From Nocardia vermiculata NBRC 100427 (lineage in GTDB: Bacteria; Actinomycetota; Actinomycetes; Mycobacteriales; Mycobacteriaceae): DNA of 64,000 nt. The first letter of the stretch is position 1, and every line of letters starts with the position of its first letter. Positions 43,555 to 52,582 of the stretch are shown one piece after another. The position numbers and the translations under genes were made by a program. The DNA lies in NCBI RefSeq assembly GCF_001613265.1, contig NZ_BDCA01000005.1:186001-250000 (forward strand). Reading direction: 5' to 3'. A model generated the notes under the pieces. That model was not told the origin of the DNA. It saw only the letters and a program-made list of their open reading frames with translations, and made no database searches.

Positions 43555-44646
43555 TCAGCATGCGAGTTCGGTACCGGTATGGATCGGGCGGTCGGTTTCA
43601 CACAGCGGCCGTCCCGAACCGCCGCGGCGGCCGGCCACGATCTCGGCCGCGATCGATACCGCGGTCTCCCCGGGAGTGCGCCCGCCCAGTTCGAGGCCGA
43701 TGGGGGAGTGCAGGCCGAACAGTTCGGCCTCGGAGATTCCGCCGGCTCGCAGTTCGCGGCGGCGTTCGCGGTCGGATCGGCGCGAACCCATCGCGCCCAC
43801 ATAGGCCACCGGGAGCCGCAGCGCCTCCGACAACACCGGAATGTCGAATTTGGGATCGTGGGTCAGCACGCAGATCACCGTGCGCGAATCCACCTGCGTG
43901 CTGCGCAGATATCGGTCCGGGCGATCGCGTACCACCTCGTCGGCGTCGGGTAGCCGGGCGCGCTCGGCGAAGATCGGGCGTGGTTCACACACCGTGACGC
44001 GGTAGCCGAGCAGGCGGCCGACCTGGCACAGCGCGGTCGTGAAATCGGTGGCACCGAAGATGATCATGCGGGGTGCGGGGGCGAAGGAAGCCGCGAAGAC
44101 GGTGCGTTCCCGGTCCGTGCAGCCGATGGTGCGTACCCCGGTAGTGGCGGTGTCGAGCATGGCGCGGGCCTCGGTCAGTACGGCCGGGTCGAAGTCCGCG
44201 CCGACACCGGTCCGGGACCGGATCGCCGCCAATTCCCCGGATTCGAGGTCGTACACCAGTGCCACCGGGCCGTCCGGAACCAGCGCCGATTCGACAGCCG
44301 CGTACTGGGTTTCGGTGATCCGGCAGATGAAGACGTCGAGTTCTCCGCCGCAGGTCAGTCCGACCGCGAAGGCGTCGTCGGCGCTGTAGCCGAAGGTGTG
44401 CAGCGTGGGTTGCCCGGAGGCGATCACCGCCAGACATTCCTCGTACACCGCGCCCTCCACGCAGCCGCCGGACACGCTGCCGTGTACCTGCCCGGACTCG
44501 TCGACCGCCATGGTGGTGCCGACCGGTCGCGGTGCGCTGCCGCGCACGCCGATCACGGTGGCGAGTGCGTAGCCGGTTCCAGCGGCATGCCAGTGCCGCA
44601 GTTGCCCGCCGAGTTCGCGCACGGTCACCTCCTGAGAGAATTCCAT
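43555..44646 (-). CDS. XdhC-family molybdenum-cofactor chaperone
   Basis: 363-residue protein. The N-terminal part (residues 1-110) has VIGVRGSAPRPVGTTMAV, VSGGCVEGAVYEE and GLTCGGELDVF. The C-terminal Rossmann part has MIIFGATDFT and PVAYVGAMGSRRS. XdhC proteins bind and sulfurate the molybdenum cofactor and insert it into hydroxylases of the xanthine dehydrogenase family. It is divergent from such an enzyme (44717), with only 70 bases between starts, and probably serves it. Confidence 0.9.
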   Translation of the reverse strand: MEFSQEVTVRELGGQLRHWHAAGTGYALATVIGVRGSAPRPVGTTMAVDESGQVHGSVSGGCVEGAVYEECLAVIASGQPTLHTFGYSADDAFAVGLTCGGELDVFICRITETQYAAVESALVPDGPVALVYDLESGELAAIRSRTGVGADFDPAVLTEARAMLDTATTGVRTIGCTDRERTVFAASFAPAPRMIIFGATDFTTALCQVGRLLGYRVTVCEPRPIFAERARLPDADEVVRDRPDRYLRSTQVDSRTVICVLTHDPKFDIPVLSEALRLPVAYVGAMGSRRSDRERRRELRAGGISEAELFGLHSPIGLELGGRTPGETAVSIAAEIVAGRRGGSGRPLCETDRPIHTGTELAC

Positions 44647-44657
44647 TCTCCCTATAC

Positions 44658-44667
44658 TGTAGCTACA
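44658..44667. promoter_or_regulatory. Palindrome in the xdhC/large-subunit divergent promoter
   Basis: TGTAGCTACA is a perfect ten-base palindrome in the 70-base gap between the XdhC-like and large-subunit genes. TATACT, a good -10 box, overlaps its left edge at 44653-44658. A GntR- or MarR-type repressor could bind here. Confidence 0.45.
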
Positions 44668-44716
44668 TACTCACTTTCGGCATATATTACTTACAACCGA
44701 GAGGAGCGAGTCGCTG

Positions 44717-47065
44717 ATGACCTCGACGACCACCACCAGCAGCGCGTCCGTCGTGGGCGCCCGGGTTCCCCGGATCGAGGATGCCCGCCTGGTCACCGGC
44801 GCCGGCACCTTCGTCGACGATGTGACCCGCTCCGGCCTGATGCACGCCTGTTTCGTGCGCAGCCCACTGCCCCGCGCCCGGATCGGTGACATCGATATCT
44901 CCGAGGCACTCGAACTCGACGGCGTGCTGGCGGTCTACACCGCCGCGGGTCTCAACCCCGGTGCGCACGAGATCTCCTACGACCTCGATATGGCGGGCAT
45001 GCCCCCGGTGCCACGGCCACCGCTCGCCGAGGAGGAAGTGCGGTTCGTCGGTGACCCGGTCGCCCTGGTGATCGCCGCCGACCGGTATATCGCCGAAGAC
45101 GCGGCCGAACTGATCGTCATCGACTACGAACCTCTCGACGCGGTGGTCGACTACACCACCGCACCGGAGTCGCCGAATCTGGTGCATGCCGGATTCGCGG
45201 CCAATTCTGCCGGGGAAATGGGCGGCCGGCCCGCCGCCGATCTGGAACCGCTGTTCGAGTCCGCGGCACATGTGGTGCGCCAGAGCATCTTTCAGCAGGC
45301 CTACCTGCCGGTGCCGATGGAAACCCGGGGTGTCGTCGCGGAGTGGTCGGCTTCGACCGCGGAGATGACCATCTGGATCTCCACGCAGTCGCCGCACGAG
45401 GTGCGCGCCTTCTGTGCCCGGCTGCTCGGCATCGACGAACATCAGGTCCGGGTGATCGCCCGCGACACCGGTGGCGGCTTCGGACTCAAACAGCTGCCAC
45501 TGCGCGAGGAAACCTGTGTGCTGCTGGCCTCGCGCGCACTCGGAGTTCCGGTCAAATGGATCGAGGACCGGCAGGAGAATCTGATGGCTTCCGGGCTGGC
45601 GCGGCACGAAAAGGCCGATGCGGCAATGGCCTTCGACGCCGACGGGAGGATCGTCGCCGCCTCCGTCGATCATGTCCAGAACGTCGGCGCCTATCCGATA
45701 CCGTCGCCGATCACCGGTGGCGTCGTCGTCGGCATTCTGTTCCCGGGGCCCTACCGCATCACCGACGCCGCATTCTCCGCGAAATTCGTGTACTCCAATA
45801 CCGTCGGCCGCGTCGCCTATCGTGGCCCGTGGCAGTTCGAATCGGTGACTCGCGAGGTTCTGCTCGACACCGCCGCGCGCCGGATCGGCATCGACCCGGT
45901 GGAGCTGCGGCGCCGGAATATGTTGCGGCGCGACGAATTACCGTGGGCGAACCCCAACGGCATGACCTACGACAACATCTCACCGCTGGAAACCCTCGAG
46001 CAGGCCGTCGAGATGCTGGACTACGACGCCTTCCGCGCCGAGCAGCGGGTCGAACGCGACCGGGGCCGCTACCTCGGCGTCGGCACCTGCACCTATGTGG
46101 AGCCGACGACCGGTGCGAGCCCTTTCCTCAGCACCGAGGGTGCCACCATCCGCATCGAACCCAGCGGCAAGGTCAATGTGTACGTGGCCGGTGGTTCGGC
46201 GGGCAACAGCCTGGAGACAACGGTCGTGCAGCTCACCGCGGCGGCGCTGGGGGCACGCCTGTCGGATGTGCGGACCATCCAGGGCGATACCGCGATCACC
46301 CCGTTCGGCGGCGGTACCGGCGGCAGCCGCTCCGGTTCGATGACCGCGGGTGCCGTCGAACAGACCGCCGCCGTCCTGCGCGAGCGGATGGCAGCGATCG
46401 CCGCGAGCAGATTGAATGCCGCCCCTGAGGACATCGAATTCGCCGACAGCCGTGCGAGTGTGCGCGGCACCGACAACGGGCTCACCCTCGCCGAGCTCGC
46501 CGATATCGCCTACTTCCAGGCCGACAGCCTGCCCGACGGCGTGCAGCCCGGACTGGAAGCCAACGGCCGGCACAAGACCGGGCAGATGGCGATCTGGGCG
46601 AACGCCACTCATGTGTGCACCTGTGAGGTGGATGTGGAGACCGGGGCGGTGCGGATTCTGCGCTACATCGTCAGCGAAGACGTCGGTCCGATGATCAACC
46701 CCAACGTGGTGGAGGGACAGATCTACGGCGGCACCGCACAGGGCATCGGCGGCGCACTCTACGAACATCTCGCCTACGACGAGGACGGTAATCCGGTCGC
46801 CACCACTTTCCTGGACTATCTGCTGCCCACGGCCACGGAGGTGCCGGTGATCGAGGTCGGACATGTGCAGACGCCGAGTCCGGGACCCGGCAGCTTCAAG
46901 GGCGTCGGCGAGGGCGGTGCGATCGGCTCCGCACCGGCGGTGATCAATGCCGTCGCCGACGCGCTGACGCCGTTCGGGGTCGAGATCAGCGAGCTGCCGC
47001 TCTCGCCCGCGCGCATCGTGGGCCTGGTGGAACAGGCGCGTGGCGCCGGGAAGGAGGCGGTGTGA
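44717..47065 (+). CDS. Molybdenum hydroxylase, large (Mo-binding) subunit
   Basis: 782-residue subunit of the xanthine dehydrogenase/CO dehydrogenase family. The start matches VVGARVPRIEDARLVTGAG. TGGGFGLKQ, GGSAGNSLETT and SFKGVGEGGAIGSAP are cofactor-binding motifs, the last with the catalytic Glu near the C-terminus. The active-site loop near residue 367 is VAYRGPWQFE. True CO dehydrogenase has AYRCSFR there, so this is not a form I CODH. Substrate is probably an aldehyde or N-heterocycle. It is transcribed with the FAD and iron-sulfur subunits. Confidence 0.9.
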   Translation: MTSTTTTSSASVVGARVPRIEDARLVTGAGTFVDDVTRSGLMHACFVRSPLPRARIGDIDISEALELDGVLAVYTAAGLNPGAHEISYDLDMAGMPPVPRPPLAEEEVRFVGDPVALVIAADRYIAEDAAELIVIDYEPLDAVVDYTTAPESPNLVHAGFAANSAGEMGGRPAADLEPLFESAAHVVRQSIFQQAYLPVPMETRGVVAEWSASTAEMTIWISTQSPHEVRAFCARLLGIDEHQVRVIARDTGGGFGLKQLPLREETCVLLASRALGVPVKWIEDRQENLMASGLARHEKADAAMAFDADGRIVAASVDHVQNVGAYPIPSPITGGVVVGILFPGPYRITDAAFSAKFVYSNTVGRVAYRGPWQFESVTREVLLDTAARRIGIDPVELRRRNMLRRDELPWANPNGMTYDNISPLETLEQAVEMLDYDAFRAEQRVERDRGRYLGVGTCTYVEPTTGASPFLSTEGATIRIEPSGKVNVYVAGGSAGNSLETTVVQLTAAALGARLSDVRTIQGDTAITPFGGGTGGSRSGSMTAGAVEQTAAVLRERMAAIAASRLNAAPEDIEFADSRASVRGTDNGLTLAELADIAYFQADSLPDGVQPGLEANGRHKTGQMAIWANATHVCTCEVDVETGAVRILRYIVSEDVGPMINPNVVEGQIYGGTAQGIGGALYEHLAYDEDGNPVATTFLDYLLPTATEVPVIEVGHVQTPSPGPGSFKGVGEGGAIGSAPAVINAVADALTPFGVEISELPLSPARIVGLVEQARGAGKEAV

Positions 47066-47937
47066 AACCGGCGAGGTTCGACTATTACGCGCCCGGCTCT
47101 CCCGAGGAAACGGTGACGTTGCTGGCCGAACTCGGCGACGAGGCCAAGATCATCGCCGGCGGACAGAGCCTGGTGCCGATGCTGGCCCTGCGACTTGCTG
47201 TCTTCGACCATCTGGTCGACCTGCGGCGGTTGGACGCACTGCGCGGCATCGACACCCACGCGGGAGCCGTGCGCATCGGCGCGGGAACCACGCATGCGGC
47301 GGTCGGTGCCTCCGCGGAGGTGCGGCGCGCGGTGCCGCTGCTGCACCGCGCCACACCGCTGATCGGGCACTTCCAGATCCGCAACCGCGGCACGATCGGC
47401 GGCGCGATCGCACACGCCGATGCCGCGGGCGAATATCCGGTGGTGGCACTGACTCTCGACGCCGAGATCGAGGCGTTGTCGCCACGCGGGCGGCGCACGA
47501 TCGCCGCGGCCGACTTCTTCACCGGGATGTGGACCACCGCGCTGGAACCCGACGAGATGCTCACGGCGATCACCTTCGAGACGTGGGAGGGACGCTGCGG
47601 CTTCGCGATCGAGGAATTCGCGCGTCGCGCCGGTGATTTCGCGATGGCGGGCGCCGCGGTCGCGATTCGGCTCGACGGGGACTCCCGGATCGAACGTTGC
47701 GCGATCGGACTGTTCGGGCTGGGCCCCACCCCGGTCCGTGCTCGCGACGCCGAGGCAGGGCTGCTGGGGTGCCCCGCCACGTCGGTCACGGCCGGAGAGG
47801 TCGGCGCCTCGGCAACGGCACAGCTGACCGGCATTCCGGCGGATGTGCACGGTTCGGCCGACTACCGGCGACGGGTCGGAGCGACGATGGTCGCGCGGGC
47901 ATGGCACCGCGCGATGGAGGAGGCGAGTAATGACTGA
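47062..47937 (+). CDS. Molybdenum hydroxylase, medium (FAD-binding) subunit
   Basis: 291-residue FAD subunit of the CoxM/PCMH type. FAD motifs are IIAGGQSLVPMLALR (near residue 33) and RNRGTIGGAIAHADAAGEYP (near residue 112). The start GTG 47062 overlaps the stop of the large subunit (GTGA), and its end overlaps the small-subunit start. It takes electrons from the iron-sulfur subunit. Confidence 0.92.
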   Translation: MKPARFDYYAPGSPEETVTLLAELGDEAKIIAGGQSLVPMLALRLAVFDHLVDLRRLDALRGIDTHAGAVRIGAGTTHAAVGASAEVRRAVPLLHRATPLIGHFQIRNRGTIGGAIAHADAAGEYPVVALTLDAEIEALSPRGRRTIAAADFFTGMWTTALEPDEMLTAITFETWEGRCGFAIEEFARRAGDFAMAGAAVAIRLDGDSRIERCAIGLFGLGPTPVRARDAEAGLLGCPATSVTAGEVGASATAQLTGIPADVHGSADYRRRVGATMVARAWHRAMEEASND

Positions 47938-48466
47938 CGTCGATATCCGGTTGCGGGTCAACGGGTTCCGCCGCAACGATACCGTCCCGGCCCGACTGAC
48001 CCTGGCCGACTACCTGCGTGAGCACTGCGGCCTGACCGGCACCCACCTGGGTTGCGAGCACGGGGTGTGCGGTGCGTGCACGGTGCTGCTGGACGGGGAG
48101 GCGGTGCGCGCCTGCCTGATGTTCGCGGTGCAGGCCGACGGCGCCGAGGTGACCACCGTCGAGGGAATCGCCGGTGCCGACGGGCAGCTGTCGGTGGTGC
48201 AGGAGGCGTTCCGGGCCGAACACGGTCTGCAGTGCGGATTCTGCACTCCCGGTTTCATCGTCTCCGCCACTGCATTCCTGCGCGACAATCCCGACCCGTC
48301 CGACACCGAGATTCGCGACGCCATCTCGGGAAATCTGTGCCGCTGCACCGGATATCAGGGCATCGTGCGCGCGGTGCGTGCCGCTGCCGACGGCCGGCGC
48401 AGCGATGCCGAAGCGAGCACCGGCGGCGACGAGGCGCAGACGTCCTCGCCGGCCGCACGGGCCTGA
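47930..48466 (+). CDS. Molybdenum hydroxylase, small (2Fe-2S) subunit
   Basis: 178-residue iron-sulfur subunit. The ferredoxin-type cluster has GCEHGVCGACTVLLDG, with Cys42, Cys47 and Cys50 and a fourth near residue 62. The second cluster has QCGFCTPGF and NLCRCTGYQ. It begins with ATG 47930, eight bases inside the medium-subunit gene. It moves electrons from the molybdenum site to FAD. The C-terminal tail of about 30 residues is poorly conserved. Confidence 0.93.
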   Translation: MTDVDIRLRVNGFRRNDTVPARLTLADYLREHCGLTGTHLGCEHGVCGACTVLLDGEAVRACLMFAVQADGAEVTTVEGIAGADGQLSVVQEAFRAEHGLQCGFCTPGFIVSATAFLRDNPDPSDTEIRDAISGNLCRCTGYQGIVRAVRAAADGRRSDAEASTGGDEAQTSSPAARA

Positions 48467-48480
48467 CAGCGAGGACACCT

Positions 48481-49233
48481 GTGAAACTCGACAACACCTT
48501 CACTATTCCCGCCCCTGCCACCCAGGCCTGGCCGGTGCTGCTCGACCTCGAGCGCATCGCGCCCTGTGTCCCCGGCGCCACCATCACCTCCCGGGACGGA
48601 GACGACTTCCACGGCAAGATCAAGGTGAAGCTGGGGCCGGTGGGGCTGAGCTACAACGGCATCATCAAGGTCGTCTCCCAGGACGAACAGGCCGGTATCG
48701 CCGTGCTGGAGGGCCGCGGCCGCGAGACCCGCGGTAACGGCACCGCCAAGGCCACCATCACCTGCAAGCTGGTCGAGAACGACGGCAGCACAGAGGTTTT
48801 CGTCGACACCGATCTGTCGATCACCGGTAAGCCGGCCCAATTCGGTCGTGGTGCACTGGCCGATGTGGCCGGAACGCTGATCGGGCAGTTCGCCGCCAAT
48901 CTCGCCGACGAGATCACCAGCACGGTGGTCGACGGTACGGCCGAGCCGGCGAACACTGTCGACGGCACGATGCGGTCCGCGTCGCTGACCGGCGCGGGCG
49001 AATCGGCGCTGCCGAGCGCGAGCGCAGCGGCCGCGCCCATCGCAGAGCGCCTCCATGTTGCGTCCACATCCCGCGCACCCGCCGAGCCCCTGGACCTGCT
49101 CGCCGCTGCCGGCCGCGGCAACGCGGCGCGTTACGGCGCCATCGCCGCGGCGCTGGCCGGAGTATTGTTGCTGACCCTGGTACAGGGACACCGTTCGGCC
49201 CGCGCGCGACGGTCGCGGCAGGCAGACAAGTAG
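48481..49233 (+). CDS. CoxG-like SRPBCC protein with C-terminal membrane segment
   Basis: 250-residue protein. Residues 1-150 form the CoxG/SRPBCC domain, with MKLDNTFTIPAPATQAWPVL, VPGATITSRDG and ITGKPAQFGRGALADVAG. A Ser/Ala linker leads to one hydrophobic segment (YGAIAAALAGVLLLTLVQG) and a basic tail. CoxG anchors or matures CO-dehydrogenase-like enzymes at the membrane. GTG 48481 is the start, 14 bases after the small subunit, so it is part of the operon. Confidence 0.88.
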   Translation: MKLDNTFTIPAPATQAWPVLLDLERIAPCVPGATITSRDGDDFHGKIKVKLGPVGLSYNGIIKVVSQDEQAGIAVLEGRGRETRGNGTAKATITCKLVENDGSTEVFVDTDLSITGKPAQFGRGALADVAGTLIGQFAANLADEITSTVVDGTAEPANTVDGTMRSASLTGAGESALPSASAAAAPIAERLHVASTSRAPAEPLDLLAAAGRGNAARYGAIAAALAGVLLLTLVQGHRSARARRSRQADK

Positions 49234-49392
49234 CACTCTTCGGGAGGCTCGGCCTCGCCGACGGTCGAGCCTTTGCTCGTGGTTCCCGCGCCCGCTCGCT
49301 GCCGCAGGGGGGAGGCCGGCGCACGCGACGTCGACACGGCAGTCCGGCCGCGTCCGGTCCGCGCAGTGCTCGGGTGGCCCTTCGGGTGCCGG

Positions 49393-49971
49393 TCAGAGAT
49401 CCCGGCCGACCGTCGGATCGGGCGGCTCCGCTTCCCGGGGTTCGTCGATATCGAGCCCGCCGGCCAGGTCACCGCACTCGACCGCCCGAACGTCGACCGC
49501 CCGTAGATACCGCGCGGCACCACGATCACCGGTGAGTGTCGGAAGCATCGGCCCCCAGTGCTGCCGCCCGATCACCACCGGGTGCCCCGGCCGCCCGGCG
49601 AAACTCGCCCGCGCCACACCCAGGGGGGATGCCACCGCGGCCTCGATCACCCGCGCTACCACCTGCGCCCCCACATCGGGCGTGTCCACAACGTGCAGGG
49701 CCACGTAATCCGCGCCCATCTCTTGCGCGCGAACCACTCCCGCCCGTACCGACGCACTCACCCCGTTCGCCCAATTCTCGGCAACCACGGCGGTAACCCC
49801 GGCCCCCACCGGAACCCGAGCCGCACCCAGGACCACCACGACCTCCGAACATCCCCCGTCTCGCAGCGCGGCGACCGCGGCATCGAGCCAACCGGCGACC
49901 GTGACCTTGGGCCGTCCGAACCGTCGCCCTGCCCCCGCGCCAAGAACCACGCCCACTATCCGAGCAGCCAC
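49393..49971 (-). CDS. MocA-like molybdenum cofactor cytidylyltransferase
   Basis: 192-residue nucleotidyltransferase. The N-terminal GVVLGAGAGRRFGRPK is the signature of the MobA/MocA family. LHVVDTPDVG matches the metal-binding loop, and GRPGHPVVIGRQHW matches MocA-type proteins. MocA adds CMP to the pterin, giving the MCD cofactor used by hydroxylases of this kind. The gene probably begins at GTG 49971; the longer frame to 50073 is less likely. It faces the hydroxylase operon in a convergent way. Confidence 0.85.
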   Translation of the reverse strand: MAARIVGVVLGAGAGRRFGRPKVTVAGWLDAAVAALRDGGCSEVVVVLGAARVPVGAGVTAVVAENWANGVSASVRAGVVRAQEMGADYVALHVVDTPDVGAQVVARVIEAAVASPLGVARASFAGRPGHPVVIGRQHWGPMLPTLTGDRGAARYLRAVDVRAVECGDLAGGLDIDEPREAEPPDPTVGRDL

Positions 49972-50122
49972 AGCACGCCTCTCGCGGTGCAATCGCCCAT
50001 AGCGACAATGTAATCGGCACGCCCGGTTCTCGGTCGATACGGTGAGATGGGTGACCATTCGCCAGGACCGCACGGTGGCGGTCGGGTGCGGCCGACGGAG
50101 CCGGGTACGGTCCGTGGTCGGA

Positions 50123-50800
50123 CTACTGCGGGAAACGCTGGTTCACCGCTGCGAGCAGGTGTTCGGCCCAGTGCTCGAGGATCTGCGCGCCGGCTGCTGC
50201 GGTGGCGTGCGTCGGGTCGCCCAAGATGCCGGTGGGGCTCACCGCTCGCACCCCGCCGCTACGCAGGTCGGCGATCAGGGCGGGGAGCGGGTCGGTGTTG
50301 CCGGGGCGGGCGCGCTGCATGGCGACGCGGTCGGGTGTCAGATGCAGCATGGCGGAGGTTTCGGTGTGTCCGGCGTGGGTGTCGTCGGCGGGCCCGGTCG
50401 GGGACCAGAGCAGTGTGGTGCGGCCTTCCTCGGTGAGCAGGCGTTGCGCGGCACGCAGCGGGGCCAAGTTGCCGCCGTGGCCGTTGACCAGGATCACCCC
50501 CGCGAATTCGTCTGCCGAGCGCACCAATTCGACGACCAGCAGTTCCAGCGCACGGTGACCGATGGACAGGGTTCCGGGGAATCCGGAGTGCTCCCCGCTG
50601 GAGCCGTACGCGATCGCGGGCGCCACCACGATATCGGTGCGAGCCGCGGCGAGGCGGCCGCACAGCTCGACCGCGACGGTGGTGTCGGTGCCCAGGGGCA
50701 GATGCGGTCCGTGTTGTTCGGTGGCGCCGAGTGGAACTGCCAGGAACGGGGGAGCGGTCCGTGCACCGAGGTCGGCGGAGGTGAGGTCAGCGAGTCGCAT
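50123..50800 (-). CDS. mftE: Mycofactocin-type creatininase-family peptidase
   Basis: 225-residue creatininase-family amidase. Metal-binding motifs are VPLGATEQHGPHLPLGTDT, NGHGGN and HAGHTETS. MftE removes the leader from the modified C-terminal Val-Tyr of the mycofactocin precursor. Its neighbour, a clear mftF, supports this assignment over creatininase. The ATG at 50800 overlaps the end of mftF by 14 bases. The other mycofactocin genes are not in the window. Confidence 0.85.
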   Translation of the reverse strand: MRLADLTSADLGARTAPPFLAVPLGATEQHGPHLPLGTDTTVAVELCGRLAAARTDIVVAPAIAYGSSGEHSGFPGTLSIGHRALELLVVELVRSADEFAGVILVNGHGGNLAPLRAAQRLLTEEGRTTLLWSPTGPADDTHAGHTETSAMLHLTPDRVAMQRARPGNTDPLPALIADLRSGGVRAVSPTGILGDPTHATAAAGAQILEHWAEHLLAAVNQRFPQ

Positions 50801-52127
50801 CGGCGGAAACTCCGGTTCGGTACAGCTGCGGGAGCAGCGGTTCGACGCGCCGGGAGCGCAGGCAGCTCGCCCAGACTCCGGCGCCGTAGGCGAGATCGTC
50901 GGCGATGCGGAGCAGCGCGGCGCGCGGATCACGTCCTCGCACGGCCGCGCCCGCCGCGGTCGGCAGGTATACCGCCAGCAGCAGGCGTCGGCCGCGTCGG
51001 CTGAGAAGCGCTGCCGGCCACCAGATCCGGCGTAACGCGTCGGCCAGTTGAGCGACCGCCGCCAGTTCGGCCGCACCGACCACCGACACCGCCGTCGACA
51101 ACGGGAGACCGTGCCCGCGCAGTTCGCGCAGCTTGCGCACGGGCGCGCCCACCGTTGCCGAAGCCAGGCCCGGGTGCCCCGCGACGACCGTCAGCCAGCG
51201 CCATCCGGTGGTTCGCGGCAGCCGGGCGCAGTACAACTGCCCGGGATGGCGTGCTGCCAGCGGCGCTGCGGAAGTTCCGTAGTCGTAGCGCTGGCGTAAC
51301 CAGGCCCGCAGCGTTGCACGCGGGGCGTGCCGCACCACCGCTTCGGGCTGGTAGCGCACCACGTGACCGGCCGCGACCAGGCGCCAGATCAGATCCACGT
51401 CCTCGCCGTAGCGCAGCGTCTCATCGAATCCGCCGAGCTCGGCGAGCGCGGTACGGCGCACCACCAGCGCCGCACTCGGCACATAACCGATCCGGCTGCC
51501 GGGGCGGACGAGCGCCGGCTCGCCGCCCATATCCAGGCTCGACCGCCGAGCCTCGTATCGGCCCAGTACGCCGTGCGCGAAGGTGCGCACTCGCGGCGCG
51601 ACCGCCGCGACCGCCGGATCATCGAACAGCGGCAGGACGGTATCGAGCCAGCCCGGATCCGGGACGACATCGGAGTCGAGGAATGCGACGAGTTCGGTGC
51701 GCACCTCCCGCAGCCCGCTGTTGCGTGCCGCACCCGGACCGCGGGCCCGGCGATGCCGGACGGTGGCCGAGGCCAGCGGTGTCACCGAACCGTCGTCGAC
51801 GATCACCCGGGTCGCGAGCTCGGTGGTCGCGGCGAGTAGGCGGGCGATCCCCGCCTCGTTGTCCTTCACCGGTGTCACCATCGACACCTCGTCCACGGTG
51901 CGGCGACCGGCGGTGGCGTGCGGGTGGACCAGCCCCGCGGTGAGCAATCGCTGCGCGAGCGCCCGCGCGGCGGGAGCGTCCCCGACCGGTTGGCCGGCCA
52001 GCCAGGCGCGCACCATTCGGGCTCCGGACGGGGTCAGTCGCAGCATCCGCGACGGTGCACCGCCGAGTAGCACCCGCCCGTCGCGAGACGACCGCAGCCG
52101 CGAATCCGGACGGAGTGTGAGGGGCAT
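50787..52127 (-). CDS. mftF: Mycofactocin glycosyltransferase
   Basis: 446-residue protein. Residues 1-85 form the N-terminal domain usual in MftF (LRPDSRLRSSRDGRVLLGG), then a GT2 domain: VSMVTPVKDNEAGIARLL, FLDSDVVPDPGWL (the DxD-like Asp pair) and GYVPSAALVVRR, followed by GEDVDLIWRL. MftF adds glucose chains to mycofactocin, a peptide-derived redox cofactor. AAGGA before the ATG at 52127 sets the start. It is the first gene of an F-E pair; mftABCD must lie elsewhere. Confidence 0.85.
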   Translation of the reverse strand: MPLTLRPDSRLRSSRDGRVLLGGAPSRMLRLTPSGARMVRAWLAGQPVGDAPAARALAQRLLTAGLVHPHATAGRRTVDEVSMVTPVKDNEAGIARLLAATTELATRVIVDDGSVTPLASATVRHRRARGPGAARNSGLREVRTELVAFLDSDVVPDPGWLDTVLPLFDDPAVAAVAPRVRTFAHGVLGRYEARRSSLDMGGEPALVRPGSRIGYVPSAALVVRRTALAELGGFDETLRYGEDVDLIWRLVAAGHVVRYQPEAVVRHAPRATLRAWLRQRYDYGTSAAPLAARHPGQLYCARLPRTTGWRWLTVVAGHPGLASATVGAPVRKLRELRGHGLPLSTAVSVVGAAELAAVAQLADALRRIWWPAALLSRRGRRLLLAVYLPTAAGAAVRGRDPRAALLRIADDLAYGAGVWASCLRSRRVEPLLPQLYRTGVSADATR

Positions 52128-52270
52128 CGAAGAATCCTTCATCGGCAGACGCGCACCGCCGCGGCACGCGGAGCCCCACCAGGCTACTGTGAGCGCCCGG
52201 TGGGGCCGAGGAGCCGACCACGCACCGGGCTCGACGCCGAGCCGAACGGGTCCGCCTGCCGGCAGGGCTC

Positions 52271-52480
52271 TTATTCGACGCCCAGCGTGACCTCGGTCGA
52301 TTTGATCAGGACCTTGACAACCGACCCCTCGCCGATGCCGAGGTCCTCGACCGCGTCGCGGGTGATCGAGGAAGTGATCTCGTCACCACCGTCGAGGCGC
52401 ACCCGGACCACGGCCATGGCCTCGCCGCGAGTTACCGACAGTACGGTTCCGTCCAGCTGATTCCGGGTGCTCAGACGCAT
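52271..52480 (-). CDS. Stand-alone TOBE (molybdenum-pterin-binding-like) protein
   Basis: 69 residues, a single TOBE/Mop domain: MRLSTRNQLDGTVLSVTRGE, then SSITRDAVEDLGIGEGS and VKVLIKSTEVTLG. Small Mop proteins store or buffer molybdate in the cytosol. Its position beside the molybdenum genes fits. It ends 144 bases before the start of mftF. Confidence 0.88.
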   Translation of the reverse strand: MRLSTRNQLDGTVLSVTRGEAMAVVRVRLDGGDEITSSITRDAVEDLGIGEGSVVKVLIKSTEVTLGVE

Positions 52481-52582
52481 GGGGCGACAGTACGCCCGAG
52501 GGCCCGGAGCGGCGGGTAACGCCCGATCCCGGGCGCGTTCGAGTGCTTTCGAACCACCGCTCCGGTGCCCCGGCCGACGGCC

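Noticed and set aside
44717..48466. CO dehydrogenase (coxMSL) assignment
   Set aside because: The large subunit lacks the AYRCSFR loop with its Cys ligand, the gene order differs and the coxDEF accessory genes are absent.
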